From an uncultured Verrucomicrobiota bacterium (GTDB lineage Bacteria > Verrucomicrobiota > Verrucomicrobiia > Limisphaerales > UBA9464): a stretch of DNA of 62,846 bases. Of the stretch, positions 15,862 to 25,176 are shown one piece after another. Both the position numbers and the translations under genes were made by a program. The number at the start of each line of letters is the position of its first letter. The first letter of the stretch is position 1. The notes under the pieces were generated by a model. That model was not told where the DNA came from. It did no database searches and was given only the letters and a program-made list of their open reading frames with translations. Location: contig CAITXU010000066.1 in NCBI GenBank assembly GCA_903896505.1, positions 1-62,846 on the forward strand. The letters run 5' to 3'.

Positions 15862-16353
15862 ATGGAAGCAACGTTAAGCAAGACCCGGCTGGGCTTTATT
15901 GAGACAGCAGGCGGTCTGTGCCAGAAGGTGGGGATGCCCCGCTCCACCGGCCAGATTTTTGGGCTGCTTTACCTCTCATCCACGCCCCTTCCACTCGAGG
16001 AGATCGCCTCGCTCCTGAGCATCAGCAAGGCGAGCGCCAGCACCGGGAGTCGACAGCTGTTGGGATGGCAGGCCATCCGGCAGGTCTGGGTGCCGGGTGA
16101 TCGACGGGACTTTTTTGAAGCGCGTGGGGAACTGCGCGACGTCCTCCGGGCCGGGTACGACAACCTGATGCGTCCGAAGCTCGACAAGTCCATCCGCAAA
16201 CTGGAGGGATTCGTTGACACCCTGGAGGCGGAGCGGACCGAAGGAACCATTTCCAAGGAAGAGTACCAATTCTGCCGCGCCCGCTTGCAGCAGTTGAAGA
16301 AAATCCAGGACCGGGTTCACCAATTGCTGCCGCTGGCGGAACGATTGTTGTGA
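15862..16353 (+). CDS. GbsR/MarR-family transcriptional regulator
   Basis: A 163-aa protein from ATG 15862. A GTG at 15778 would extend it into the palindrome region. The winged-helix part is clear: GRIFGLLYLSS-type TGQIFGLLYLSSTPLPLEEI, then ISKASASTGSRQLLGWQAI as the recognition helix, then the wing VWVPGDRRDFFEA. The C-terminal half is a long helix with dimer contacts (YDNLMRPKLDKSIRKLEGF; FCRARLQQLKKIQDRV). GbsR-like proteins control osmoprotectant or envelope genes. In Verrucomicrobia and Planctomycetes such regulators often sit beside exopolysaccharide loci. It opens the plus-strand cluster. Confidence 0.85.
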   Translation: MEATLSKTRLGFIETAGGLCQKVGMPRSTGQIFGLLYLSSTPLPLEEIASLLSISKASASTGSRQLLGWQAIRQVWVPGDRRDFFEARGELRDVLRAGYDNLMRPKLDKSIRKLEGFVDTLEAERTEGTISKEEYQFCRARLQQLKKIQDRVHQLLPLAERLL

Positions 16354-16419
16354 CGATTGCTGTCGTCGGGTCGAGCTGGGTTGCATCCATCATCGCCGCC
16401 CGTTAACCTAATCCAAGCC

Positions 16420-17175
16420 ATGCAAACCCCAGGTTCCCGGCGTCGTCTGGTTCAAGTGTTGCTGTTGTTCGTCCTGTTCCTCGCCTCCAGCGTGGGGTCC
16501 TGGGCCTGGTTTCACGTCAGCCCGCAAAAGCACCCGGTCAGCTATCATTTCAAGGTCCAGCGACAGGTCGCGGGATACGAGTTTATTCCGGAAACCATCG
16601 CCGAAGAGGCGGTCGAGATTCTGGCGACCACCAATCTGTTCAATGGCCGGTTTGTCCGTGAACAGCGGGACCGTTTTACCGTTTTTGCCGGGGAATGGAC
16701 GGGACGCGACGCCCGGGAAATGTCCGTGGTGCAGCACACTCCCGACATCTGCTGGGTCACCGTGGGTGCCAAGCCAGTCGACATGGGGCAACCGTCGGTG
16801 GTTGAGGTGCCATTGGCCGGGGAAAAGGTCTCCTTTGAATGTCGGGTGTTCAACATGGGCCGGGACACCGTCCCGGAGATGACCATCTGGTGCGCCACCG
16901 CCACCGGGCAGGTGCTGATGGAAGGGGGGCGCTTCTCCGGAGAAGCCACCACGGAATGGGAAAAGAGCAAGTTGATGAACCATCACACGCGCATCCGGTC
17001 GATGAATACGTTCATCCAGGCGGTGAAGAATCGGATCCCGGGCGATGGTTCCAAGCAGTTCGTCCGCCTCTCGACCGGAGTGACCGGCGACTGGCGGGTG
17101 ACATTGGCCCAATTAAAGGATTTCGCCCGACAGTGGCTCGAGTTGGAAGTGACGCGGCAGACCCCGCCGACCTGA
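16420..17175 (+). CDS. EpsI-like exosortase-associated protein (DUF3485)
   Basis: A 251-aa protein from ATG 16420. It has one N-terminal membrane anchor (VLLLFVLFLASSVGSWAWF, residues about 11-29) and an extracytoplasmic domain with VVQHTPDICWVTVGAKPVD, the HxPxxC(Y/W) segment of EpsI/DUF3485. EpsI partners exosortase (EpsH/XrtA) in exopolysaccharide export or the sorting of PEP-CTERM proteins. No exosortase gene is present in the window, and no protein here has an evident PEP-CTERM tail. The stop overlaps the start of the acyltransferase gene (TGATG), so the two are coupled. Confidence 0.75.
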   Translation: MQTPGSRRRLVQVLLLFVLFLASSVGSWAWFHVSPQKHPVSYHFKVQRQVAGYEFIPETIAEEAVEILATTNLFNGRFVREQRDRFTVFAGEWTGRDAREMSVVQHTPDICWVTVGAKPVDMGQPSVVEVPLAGEKVSFECRVFNMGRDTVPEMTIWCATATGQVLMEGGRFSGEATTEWEKSKLMNHHTRIRSMNTFIQAVKNRIPGDGSKQFVRLSTGVTGDWRVTLAQLKDFARQWLELEVTRQTPPT

Positions 17176-18302
17176 TGGGGGTTCGCAGTGCCCAGCGGGC
17201 GGATGCCTCCTGGCGGATTCAGGCCCTCCGGTTCCCGCTGGCCTGTCTGGTGGTCTGGATTCATGCCCATGAACCGGCCATCCAGTTCGCGTCCGGTTCG
17301 AGCCCATTGGTCCTGCCCTGGGGCTACCGGTGGCTGGTGGAGACGCTCTTCAATGACATGGCACGGGTGGCCGTGCCGCTCTATTTCATTTTTTCCGGTT
17401 ACCTTCTCTTCCTGCGTTCAGGGGAGAGGGGATGGCGGTGGGGAGAGGCGGTGGGTCAACGGCTGACACGGATGGTGGGGCCCTACCTGGTTTGGAACAC
17501 CCTGTTCCTGGCCGTCATGATGGGGGGGCGCTGGATTCCGGGTGTCAGGAACTATTTTAGCGCGAGGAGTCCGTCGGTTCAGGAGTTGTCGGTCGGGCAA
17601 ATTCTCGACCAGTGGTTAGGTATCCACGGGCATCCGGCGGATGTCCCCCTCTGGTACCTGCGCGACCTGGCCTTTCTGTTGGTCCTGTCCGGGGCCATTG
17701 CCTGGGTCCTGCGATGGCTCCGGGGGCCGCTGGCTCTACTTTACTTCGCCTCGGTCATCGGCCTTGAATTTGCCCTCCAACGCTTCCACACCCGGCTGTC
17801 CTCCGACCTTTTCTGGTTCAGTTGCGGCTGTTGGTGCGGGCTGCGGGGCGGGATTCCCGAACTGGTGGGGCGCTGGAGGCTGGCGGTGACGGTGGTCTGG
17901 TTCGGATTGTCAGTCTGTCGCGGATACGGCCTGTTGTCCTCGGGGATGTGGCGGTCGGCATGGGTCACGGTGCCGCTGGGCGTCTGGGTGGCCTGGAGTT
18001 GGAGTCACGAATTGCAGCGGTTTCCCCGGCTCCGGGCGAAGTGGCAACAGCTGGCCACCCCCTCCTTTTTTATTTTTGCCGTTCATGTGCTGCCTTTGGT
18101 CGCGCTCCGCAAGATCACGTGGCACTGGCTCGAAAGCGGCGGTCCGTTGGCCATCGTCGTGGGTCTCTATGGGTTGATTCCCGGGCTGGTGCTGCTGGCC
18201 TGCCTCTGGCTGCACCCGTGGACCCTTCGGCTGCCCTGGCACTGGCATAAATGGATCGACCCGACGGTGCGACCTCCCGGCCCGTCGGGGCAACGTGCCT
18301 AG
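17175..18302 (+). CDS. Acyltransferase 3 family membrane protein
   Basis: A 375-aa protein with about ten hydrophobic segments. The start ATG 17175 shares bases with the preceding stop. It opens with RIQALRFPLACLVVWIHAHEP, in which the family's catalytic-type His follows the first helix, then VPLYFIFSGYLLFLR, the classic second segment. The Acyl_transf_3/OafA family O-acetylates surface sugars using cytoplasmic acetyl-CoA. The C-terminus (FFIFAVHVLPL) also fits. It is probably a decorating enzyme for the polysaccharide made by this locus. Confidence 0.8.
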   Translation: MGVRSAQRADASWRIQALRFPLACLVVWIHAHEPAIQFASGSSPLVLPWGYRWLVETLFNDMARVAVPLYFIFSGYLLFLRSGERGWRWGEAVGQRLTRMVGPYLVWNTLFLAVMMGGRWIPGVRNYFSARSPSVQELSVGQILDQWLGIHGHPADVPLWYLRDLAFLLVLSGAIAWVLRWLRGPLALLYFASVIGLEFALQRFHTRLSSDLFWFSCGCWCGLRGGIPELVGRWRLAVTVVWFGLSVCRGYGLLSSGMWRSAWVTVPLGVWVAWSWSHELQRFPRLRAKWQQLATPSFFIFAVHVLPLVALRKITWHWLESGGPLAIVVGLYGLIPGLVLLACLWLHPWTLRLPWHWHKWIDPTVRPPGPSGQRA

Positions 18303-18352
18303 TTTTTCGGTCGCTTTTTTATTAATCCTTTGGTCTCACCCATCCATTCCAT

Positions 18353-18922
18353 ATGAAATCCCTCGATTCCCAATTGACTGAACTGGCAGAGACCGTGGAA
18401 CGATTCCGTGCCCTCCTCCCGGCGGTGGAGGCGGCAGGAATAGCCCTTCGGGATGCCCTTAGGGCGGGCAATAAACTGCTCACGGCCGGCAATGGTGGCA
18501 GCGCGGCGGATGCCCTCCACCTCTCGGAAGAGTTGGTCGGTCGGTTTGACAAAGAGCGCCCTTCGTTGCCCTCGATTTGCCTCAGCGCCGACCCCACCTT
18601 GCTGACCTGCATCGGAAATGATTACGGGTACGATCAACTGTTTGCCCGGCAGGTGCAGGGGCTGGGAAAACCGGGAGACGTGTTGGTCGTGTTCACCACC
18701 AGCGGCAATTCCAACAACCTGGTGCTGGCTCTCCAGGCCGCCCGCCAACAGGGCGTGACCACCATTTCCGTTCTTGGTAAAACCGGCGGCAAGGCCAAGG
18801 GACTCGCCGACCATGAGCTGATCGTCCCCAGCAACAACACCGCCCGCATCCAGGAACTCCACACCTTCGTCCTTCACTCCTGGCTCTCGATCATCGAGGC
18901 CGAATACCCCGCGACCAAATGA
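18353..18922 (+). CDS. gmhA: Sedoheptulose-7-phosphate isomerase
   Basis: A 189-aa SIS-domain protein matching GmhA in length and motifs: LLTAGNGGSAADALHLSEEL (phosphosugar-binding loop), FTTSGNSNNLVLAL, and the C-terminal HTFVLHSWLSIIE helix. It converts sedoheptulose 7-phosphate to D-glycero-manno-heptose 7-phosphate, the first step of nucleotide-heptose synthesis. hddC and hddA for the GDP branch lie 26 kb downstream in the same locus. The stop overlaps the next start (ATGA). Confidence 0.9.
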   Translation: MKSLDSQLTELAETVERFRALLPAVEAAGIALRDALRAGNKLLTAGNGGSAADALHLSEELVGRFDKERPSLPSICLSADPTLLTCIGNDYGYDQLFARQVQGLGKPGDVLVVFTTSGNSNNLVLALQAARQQGVTTISVLGKTGGKAKGLADHELIVPSNNTARIQELHTFVLHSWLSIIEAEYPATK

Positions 18923-19395
18923 TCCACGGACGATTGGAAGACGCCGACATCAAGCGGTTCATCCGGCGCGGACCGGTCTGGGCGAAAGCCCTGGACTGGC
19001 TCCGCGATGAAGCACCGGACGCGAAAATCGGACGACACCCACTCTTGGGCGAAGACGTCGTCGCGATTGTGATGGAATACGAAACCATGGCCCGCAGGGA
19101 TGCCCGGTTCGAAAGCCACCGGGAGTTTGTCGATGTCCAGTACACCCTGGACGGGGACGAGGAAATCGACTGGTCCCCCCTGGACGGTCTGGTGGCGGAT
19201 GGCCCGTTCGAACGGGACCTTCAATTCTGGCTGCCGCCCACCTCCGGTTGGAGCACGCTCTGCCAGCCGGTCGGCCGGTTTGCCGTCTTCTTTCCCGGCG
19301 ATGCCCATCGGCCCAAGATTCGTCGCTCGGTCACTCTCATTCGCAAAGTGGTGATTAAGATTCGTGCCCGGTTGCTGGACCTCGATTCCCACTAA
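18919..19395 (+). CDS. YhcH/YjgK/YiaL family protein (DUF386)
   Basis: A 158-aa cupin-like protein. ATG 18919 overlaps the gmhA stop. FESHREFVDVQYTLDGDEEIDW carries the family's His-Glu metal-binding residues, and FAVFFPGDAHRPKI gives the second conserved His. Relatives act on sugar anomers or N-acylated sugars and bind a divalent metal. Coupling to gmhA suggests a role in heptose metabolism, such as anomer interconversion, but this is inference. Confidence 0.8.
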   Translation: MIHGRLEDADIKRFIRRGPVWAKALDWLRDEAPDAKIGRHPLLGEDVVAIVMEYETMARRDARFESHREFVDVQYTLDGDEEIDWSPLDGLVADGPFERDLQFWLPPTSGWSTLCQPVGRFAVFFPGDAHRPKIRRSVTLIRKVVIKIRARLLDLDSH

Positions 19396-19479
19396 AGAGG
19401 TCTTTTCGTCAGGCCGTCGCTGGTGTGGCCGTCAAGTCCTGAACCGGTCCGGCGCGGTGATTTCCCTACTTCTTGTTCC

Positions 19480-20841
19480 ATGAATACCTTGATCATGAAC
19501 CCATTGCTCCGATTGGGGGGACTGCCATCCCGGATGAATGCCCGGCTGGCGGCCCGCCCGGCGGCAGGAAACTTTATGTGGCTCGCGCTGGACAAGGGCG
19601 TGCGCCTCATCATCGCCGTTGTCATCGGTAGTTGGAGCGCCCGATACCTCGGCAAGGCCAATTTCGGTCTGCTCAACTTTGCCATGCCCATCGTGGCGGT
19701 GTTCGCCTCCATCGCCCCCCTCGGCATGGAAGCCCTCGTCGTCCGCCAGCTCATTCAGGAGCCGGACAAGGCGGGACGCTGGCTGGGGACGGTGATGGGT
19801 TTCCGGACCACCGCTGCCAGCCTTTTCGCCCTCGCGGCCCTGGGTGTGGCCTGGCTCCAGCGGCCGGGCGACCCCGCCAGCCTTTGGATCACCGCCATCC
19901 TCGCCGCAGGCATGGCGGTTCAGGCCCTCGAAGCTGGCGAACTCTATTTTCAGGCTCGCATCGAGATGCGCCGACTGATCTTTCCCCGCCTGGGCCTCTC
20001 GGTCGTGCTGAACGTGATCAAGGTGGGTTTCATTCTCCAGGGCATGTCGGTCTACTGGTTTGCCGTGCTGACCGCGATTGAGCAGGGGGGCAGCGGCCTG
20101 CTCACGCTCTGGTTGATGCGCAGGGCTCTGGGAACCGGCCAACGTCTGCAATTTGAGTTTCAACGCGGATGGACCCTGCTGAAGGAATGCTGGCCCCTGG
20201 CCATTTCCGCACTCACGGTGATCGTCTACATGAAAACGGCCCAACTGGTCATGAACAGCCGCCTGAGTAATTCCGAGCTGGGTATTTTCGGCGCCGCCAT
20301 CCGCATCCCCGATACCGTTGGATTCCTCCCTGCCATCCTGGCTTCGTCGATCCTACCCGGACTCCTGAAAAGCCGATCTCAGGGGGATGGCATCTATTTT
20401 GAGCAGCTTCAGCGATTTTTCCGGATCAACGCCCTGGTGGCCTACCTCGTCTGCCTACCGCTGTCGCTGGGATCGTTCCTGATCATCCCCCTGTTGTACG
20501 GCCCCGGCTTCCACGAATCTGGTCCGGTCATGGCAGTCTATACGTGGGCCTTGTTCTTCTCCTTTCAGGGGGTGGCACGGGGTCAGCACCTTCTCAATCT
20601 GCGCCTCGTCCGCCTCTCCCTGCTGTTCAGCGTGGTGGGTCTGTTCGTCAGTCTTGCCCTCAACTTTTTGTTGATACCCCGGTGGGGCACCATGGGGGCG
20701 GCCGTCGCCACGGCCGTATCCAATCTTTCTTGTTCCATCCTCACATCGTTCCTCGTTGCACCCACGCGCCGAATCGGTCGCATGCAATTGCTCGCCCTGG
20801 TCACGCCGTTCCGCGGTGTGATGAGGGAAATACGGGGCTAG
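19480..20841 (+). CDS. Polysaccharide flippase (Wzx/MATE-like)
   Basis: A 453-aa membrane protein with about twelve to fourteen helices, from ATG 19480 (another ATG is at 19495). The N-terminal AGNFMWLALDKGVRLIIAVVIG and YLGKANFGLLNFAMPIVAVF match the polysaccharide-synthesis/oligosaccharide flippase family, including the charged YLG-x-x-x-FG motif. It would carry undecaprenyl-linked repeat units across the inner membrane. A Wzy-like polymerase lies downstream at 28 kb, so the locus looks Wzx/Wzy-dependent. Confidence 0.85.
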   Translation: MNTLIMNPLLRLGGLPSRMNARLAARPAAGNFMWLALDKGVRLIIAVVIGSWSARYLGKANFGLLNFAMPIVAVFASIAPLGMEALVVRQLIQEPDKAGRWLGTVMGFRTTAASLFALAALGVAWLQRPGDPASLWITAILAAGMAVQALEAGELYFQARIEMRRLIFPRLGLSVVLNVIKVGFILQGMSVYWFAVLTAIEQGGSGLLTLWLMRRALGTGQRLQFEFQRGWTLLKECWPLAISALTVIVYMKTAQLVMNSRLSNSELGIFGAAIRIPDTVGFLPAILASSILPGLLKSRSQGDGIYFEQLQRFFRINALVAYLVCLPLSLGSFLIIPLLYGPGFHESGPVMAVYTWALFFSFQGVARGQHLLNLRLVRLSLLFSVVGLFVSLALNFLLIPRWGTMGAAVATAVSNLSCSILTSFLVAPTRRIGRMQLLALVTPFRGVMREIRG

Positions 20842-20912
20842 GTGCTGTTCACCGGTGAACGTCGAAGCCACGCTACACCCGCCGCAGCATCCCCTCTTAA
20901 TTGTCCGCCGTC

Positions 20913-21830
20913 ATGAGTCCCGTCGCCTTCCTCGTCTTCAATCGCCCGGAATGCACCGCCCGCACCTTTGCCGCCATCCGGGAGGCACGCCCGCCCCGGT
21001 TGCTGGTGGTGGCCGACGGTCCGAGGGCAAACCGTCCCGGCGAGGATGTGAAATGCCGCGAAACCCGCCGGGTCATCGATGAGGGGGTCGACTGGCCGTG
21101 CGAGGTGGAACGGAACTATTCGCCGGTGAATCTCGGATGCGCCGAACGGGTGGCGGGTGGCCTGGACTGGGCATTTTCCCGGGCCGACCGTTTGATTGTG
21201 GTCGAGGACGACTGCCTGCCCGATCCCTCCTTCTTCCGCTTCTGTGATCAACTGCTGGAACGCTATGCGGACGACCAACGCATCGGGCAGATTTGTGGCA
21301 GTCCGTTCATATGTGACCGGCTGGAGCGTCCGACCAGTTACATTTTCAGCCGGTACGGACCCATATGGGGATGGGCCTCGTGGGCAAGGGCATGGAAGCA
21401 TTACAGCCTCACCCTGGAGAGCTGGCCGGAGATCGAGCGCAGCGGCAACTTTCGCAGCTTTATTCCCGACCCCTTTGAACGCCGGTCACGGCGAAAAATC
21501 TACAACAGGCTGCATCACGGTCCGAGGCACACGTGGGACTTGCAGTGGGGCTACGCCAAAATGGCCAATTCGTTGCTATCGATCATTCCCACCCGCAGCA
21601 TGATCGAGAATATCGGCTTCGGGGCCGATGCCACCCATACGGTCACCCATAATGGACCGGCACTCACCCGTGGCAGCATGCCGGACGTCCTGATCCACCC
21701 CACCAATATCCTTGCGGATGCGGTGTTTAATGAAGCTTTTTCCAGCGTGTGCATTTCCGGGAGCCTACAGAAACGATTTTCAGGAATTTTGCCTAACCTC
21801 AGCCGCCGGTTAGCAGCGGACATTGGCTAA
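20913..21830 (+). CDS. GT2-like glycosyltransferase
   Basis: A 305-aa protein from ATG 20913. A TTG at 20901 is in frame but weaker. PVAFLVFNRPECTARTFAAI and PPRLLVVADGPR form the nucleotide-binding start, and RLIVVEDDCLPDPSFFRFCD is the DxD-type metal site. Later IWGWASWARAW and the DLQWGYAK segment are typical of the HlpA/GT-A group found in capsule loci. The sugar donor is unknown. The downstream region is decayed, so this is the last intact gene before the disrupted segment. Confidence 0.8.
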   Translation: MSPVAFLVFNRPECTARTFAAIREARPPRLLVVADGPRANRPGEDVKCRETRRVIDEGVDWPCEVERNYSPVNLGCAERVAGGLDWAFSRADRLIVVEDDCLPDPSFFRFCDQLLERYADDQRIGQICGSPFICDRLERPTSYIFSRYGPIWGWASWARAWKHYSLTLESWPEIERSGNFRSFIPDPFERRSRRKIYNRLHHGPRHTWDLQWGYAKMANSLLSIIPTRSMIENIGFGADATHTVTHNGPALTRGSMPDVLIHPTNILADAVFNEAFSSVCISGSLQKRFSGILPNLSRRLAADIG

Positions 21831-21890
21831 CCGCAAAGGTGCGAATGGTGGAAAAGCAGCCTCTCAAGAGCCCAAAGAGGTAAGAGTACA

Positions 21891-22496
21891 ATGAAAAATC
21901 GGCTCCTGAATTATATATCGCGCCGTTGTTACCACTTCTCGCTACGATGGCGGAGTTCTCTATTCAAGAACGAAAAAGTCAATTTTATAAATTCCGATAG
22001 AATTGGACCGGTCCAGTTTATTATGGGAAAGCACTCATACGCCAATGGCATTCGGGTGTACGGCTAGCAACCAGAGCTTTCGGTGACTGTAGGGAAGTAC
22101 TGTTCGATCGCCGAAGATGATCAGGCGGTCAGCACCTCTTCCGTGTTCAATTCGTGGGCTCCATCTGGCCGGGTCAATTCCAAGGGAAATATTCAGGTAT
22201 GCAATGACGTTTGGATTGGTCATGGGGCCATCATTCTTTCTGGTGTCCATTTGGCTAATGGTGCCGTAGTCGGAGCCGGGGCAGTTGTCACTAAATCCGT
22301 TCCGCGCTATGCCATCGTGGCCCGAAATCCCGCCCGAGTCATCAAGCACCGGTTTGACGACGAAACCATCCGCCGATTGCTGGAGAGTCGGTGGTGGGAG
22401 TAGGATGAGGAAACCCTCCGCGAGCGCGCCCATCTGGTCCACGATATCCATCAATTCTTGAAAGACGGAGATAATCCTTCTTCGTACGAAGGATAA
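21891..22496 (+). pseudogene. Hexapeptide O-acetyltransferase pseudogene, two amber codons (copy 1)
   Basis: A frame of 201 codons from ATG 21891 to TAA 22494-22496 is interrupted only by TAG at 22065-22067 and TAG at 22401-22403. Both fall where the paralogue at 25.2-25.7 kb has TGG (Trp): VYGWQPELS and WWDWKEE. An in-frame 33-base loss also removes the loop [11 protein letters not shown], which holds the catalytic His of CatB/VatD-type acetyltransferases. The remaining left-handed beta-helix repeats are readable ([20 protein letters not shown]). The N-terminal 45 codons are kept here but lost in copy 2. Confidence 0.8.
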
Positions 22497-23388
22497 TTTT
22501 TCAATCGATTTTATATGATGCAATGCAGTCCGTCCCTCTAGATTTCTCCGGACCTGAGTTCAGCGCTAACTTCACTGCGAAGCAGTGAATATTTGACCAA
22601 GCATGGTGCCCTGCTGATGGTGTACCTCAGCGTTAAAGCCCTGCGCCATCAGTTCCCCAAAATCCGGAAACCCCTCCGGACGGACAGCAGCATTTTCCGG
22701 GAGGAAGTCATGGAATGGTTTGAGAAAAATGCACTCCTTTACGTCTACTGGTTCACCTGTTGCAACCTTCTACCGCGCATTCTGCGCGAGGCCATTAGCA
22801 CCGCCAAGAGCGCGTGGAAATTCATTCAATTCGACACCAAGTGGATGTCCAAAAATTTTCACTATTGCACCAAGATTGGGTGGAAGAGCAATCGCTGAGA
22901 GCTGTTGTGATTTTCGGCCCTGGCTTATCTGGTGGTGAATCAATTTGTCCGGATCAGGTTAATAGGCACGGAACTGGTCAAAGCAGTCTGCGGAACCATT
23001 CCCTTTCACCTCCCAAAAATCGCTGCCTTGGTCCGGGTCCGCGTGGGCCAAGCAGGAGCATCATTGCGTTCGCTGTTCCCACTTCACGGTGGCGAAAAAG
23101 AGCACGAGCCAACAAACCTTCAGTTTACCGGAATTCAATCCACAACAGTTATCCAAAAGAGAAACATTGACAGAGCGTTTCTACCTGAAATGCTTAAGCA
23201 ACGAGATGGTAAAAGCGGAGTTATCACAATTTCCGGTCGCTTAACCGGCCCGCAAACGCTCTCCTCCGTGTTCCAGCCTATTTCACACACTCAAGACCGA
23301 TATTGAAGCAGTTTCCCTGATTGCTTTTAGAATTCTCCTTCGATATTGTCGCCGATACCCAAGGGACCACCGCACTACTATTAAGAAT
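22497..23388. other. Decayed, lower-GC stretch
   Basis: Apart from the weak frame at 22593-22898 nothing convincing is seen. Another open frame (about 22932-23306) lacks protein-like character. Base composition is clearly poorer in G+C than the neighbouring glycosyltransferase genes, in keeping with imported and eroded DNA. Confidence 0.5.
22593..22898 (+). pseudogene. Possible 5'-truncated gene remnant
   Basis: A frame open from TTG 22593 for about 100 codons. The part from EEVMEWFEKNALLYVYW to KNFHYCTKIGWKSNR has natural helix-like composition and resembles the C-terminal end of a sugar-modifying enzyme. There is no recognisable domain and no good start codon, so it is more likely a leftover than a functional gene. 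Confidence 0.3.
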
Positions 23389-24135
23389 ATGAAACACGCG
23401 AGAGAATACCACGGCTCTAGCATGGATATGGTGGTTGACGCAAAACTGCGTTCGCTGCTTCAGGAGACATTCGTAAAGGAGGGCATCACCCACGTTATTG
23501 AAACGGGAACCTATCTCGGGCTCGGTTCGACAACTTTCGTTTCAGAATCTTTCCCAAAAGGCAGACCGCCTGAGGAATTCGTGACGATTGAGGTCAATTG
23601 GAAAAGTTGGCGTCGGGCGCGCGCTAATCTTCGCCGCTTTCCGACGGTCAAGGCCCTCTGGGGGCGAACTGTGGCCGTTGAAAAAGCCCTGAAGTTTCTT
23701 GAGAGTGACGGTGCGCTCCGTAACCCAAATGAACACCCCGACATCCTGATTGACGATACGACAAACCCTCTTCGATTTTACCAGAACGAACTAGCGGGGT
23801 CACTCGGGGGAAGCCCCCGGATATATAAACCGTGGCAATTCATCCCATGGCTATTCGACCGGAAATTCTCCAATTCCGGTGATAATTTACTGGAAAAATA
23901 TCTCACGATGTTCAAAACAAAGAAGCCATTGGTTATCTTAGATTCGGCGGGTGGTATTGGCCTTCTGGAATTTTCGATTGTGCGAGAAACCATGAAAGGT
24001 TTTCCGTATGTCCTTCTGCTGGACGACATCAATCATCTTAAGCATTTTCGTAGCCATCAACAGATCAAGGAAGATAACCACTTTACTATTATCGGATCAA
24101 CCGAGCGATGGTTGCTTGCCAAGCACACAGCATGA
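23389..24135 (+). CDS. Putative SAM-dependent methyltransferase
   Basis: A 248-aa protein from ATG 23389; ATGs a few codons later are possible. The Rossmann start is THVIETGTYLGLGSTTFV, with Glu-Thr-Gly-Thr in place of the usual E-x-G-x-G. TIEVN follows the next strand, then PTVKALWG, and PDILIDD holds the acidic end of motif IV. LVILDSAGG and YVLLLDDINHLKHF follow. Proteins of this type occur in O-antigen loci and may methylate sugars. It lies in a lower-GC segment between two broken acetyltransferase copies, which suggests recent import. Confidence 0.6.
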   Translation: MKHAREYHGSSMDMVVDAKLRSLLQETFVKEGITHVIETGTYLGLGSTTFVSESFPKGRPPEEFVTIEVNWKSWRRARANLRRFPTVKALWGRTVAVEKALKFLESDGALRNPNEHPDILIDDTTNPLRFYQNELAGSLGGSPRIYKPWQFIPWLFDRKFSNSGDNLLEKYLTMFKTKKPLVILDSAGGIGLLEFSIVRETMKGFPYVLLLDDINHLKHFRSHQQIKEDNHFTIIGSTERWLLAKHTA

Positions 24136-24716
24136 GCGGAGGTAAAGCCGCCCTCGGCCTACAAGAATTCTCCGTCTGAGTCCCCGAGTTCAACCAGCGT
24201 TAAGTCACGCTCGAATCGTAGGACGGTGGTCACCTTGGTTTTCATGATCGGGTTTGGTTAACCCAAACTCTAGCAATTACCTTTCACCAGAGAACGGAAT
24301 GAGTCCGCACGGTACTTACTAATTATTTTGTACTTCGGGCGATCCAGATCTTAAAGCCGAGACTCGCGCTCATTGACAGAGCGACCAGCGACCGCATTTC
24401 TTTACTGGGTGTGGCGTTCGCGGTTTGACTGCTATTCACGCTGGCGATGCGACGCATCAGGTGGCGACACTCCCGTTAACCGGAAATCAATCAATTATGG
24501 CCAGCCAAAAGGACGTACTGACCTCGCGTTTCAGGTCACCAATTTTGCCATGCCAACTCCTTGAACCGGGATTTCCGATCGTTTGACCGCTACTGAGTCG
24601 ATGTTCGGCGTGTTCCAATCTCTTTGAGGCCCCCATGACTAAAATGGCAGAGTTTTTCCTCGATTTTCGGTGGAAGCCAATACTTATCAGGCGAGCGGTT
24701 CAACGCTTCTATTGAG
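24136..24716. other. Gene-poor stretch in the imported segment
   Basis: No gene is supported over 581 bases. A GGTTAACC-centred palindrome lies near 24258. A minus-strand frame of 28 codons starting MKTKVTTVLRFERD ends near 24164; it may be a leftover of a small protein gene. A plus-strand frame at 24373-24564 lacks protein-like character. Confidence 0.45.
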
Positions 24717-25172
24717 GTGGCAAATTCAAAGAAAATAGGTAGCTCCGTAGACAACTCCCAAGGGGTAAAAAGGCAGAGAAAAACTGCTCTGGAAGAAAGG
24801 GTAGTTGGACGGAACCTTTACCAACTCAGAAGGCACTTGAATCTGTCGCAAGACCAACTTTCACAGCGGGCAGGAATCTCCTCAGCTTCTCTCAGCAATT
24901 TGGAGCGAGGCGTTAATTCACCTTCTCTTGAAACTCTGGTACGCCTTGCAGCCGCATTGAACCTTTCGCCATCTCGACTAGTCGCCTTGCTAATTGATGG
25001 CCAACAAACCAATAAGATGTACAATTCAATCGGCGTAGAGGATGCGTTTAATTCGCTCGTAAAGGCCTTCGAAACGCTTGAGCCGGACGAAAAAGGGCGC
25101 CTCACCTCATTCCTATTTGAGTTAGCCGCAAGATTAGGCGGGGTTCAAAGGCAGCCTTGGAAGCGCTCATAG
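24717..25172 (+). CDS. XRE-family DNA-binding protein
   Basis: A 151-aa protein from GTG 24717. Residues about 30-85 form a Cro/CI-type helix-turn-helix: NLYQLRRHLNLSQDQLSQRA, then GISSASLSNLERGVNSPSLE as the recognition helix region, then TLVRLAAALNLSPSRLVALL. The N-terminus is basic and disordered, and the C-terminal 60 residues (VEDAFNSLVKAFETLEPDEK) are helical, perhaps for dimerisation. It sits directly before the truncated second acetyltransferase copy. Composition matches the imported segment; its targets are unknown. Confidence 0.8.
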   Translation: MANSKKIGSSVDNSQGVKRQRKTALEERVVGRNLYQLRRHLNLSQDQLSQRAGISSASLSNLERGVNSPSLETLVRLAAALNLSPSRLVALLIDGQQTNKMYNSIGVEDAFNSLVKAFETLEPDEKGRLTSFLFELAARLGGVQRQPWKRS

Positions 25173-25176
25173 TTAG

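Noticed and set aside
16839..17174. Long N-terminal extension of the acyltransferase
   Set aside because: The frame overlaps the EpsI-like gene and gives Arg/His/Pro-rich sequence. ATG 17175 with the stop/start overlap is the natural start.
22065..22403. TAG read as an amino acid
   Set aside because: Several intact genes here end with TAG (for example at 18302, 33495 and 25172), so TAG is a normal stop. Pseudogene decay is simpler.
22932..23306. Frame of 124 codons in the decayed segment
   Set aside because: There is no domain, no coding-like pattern and no start context.
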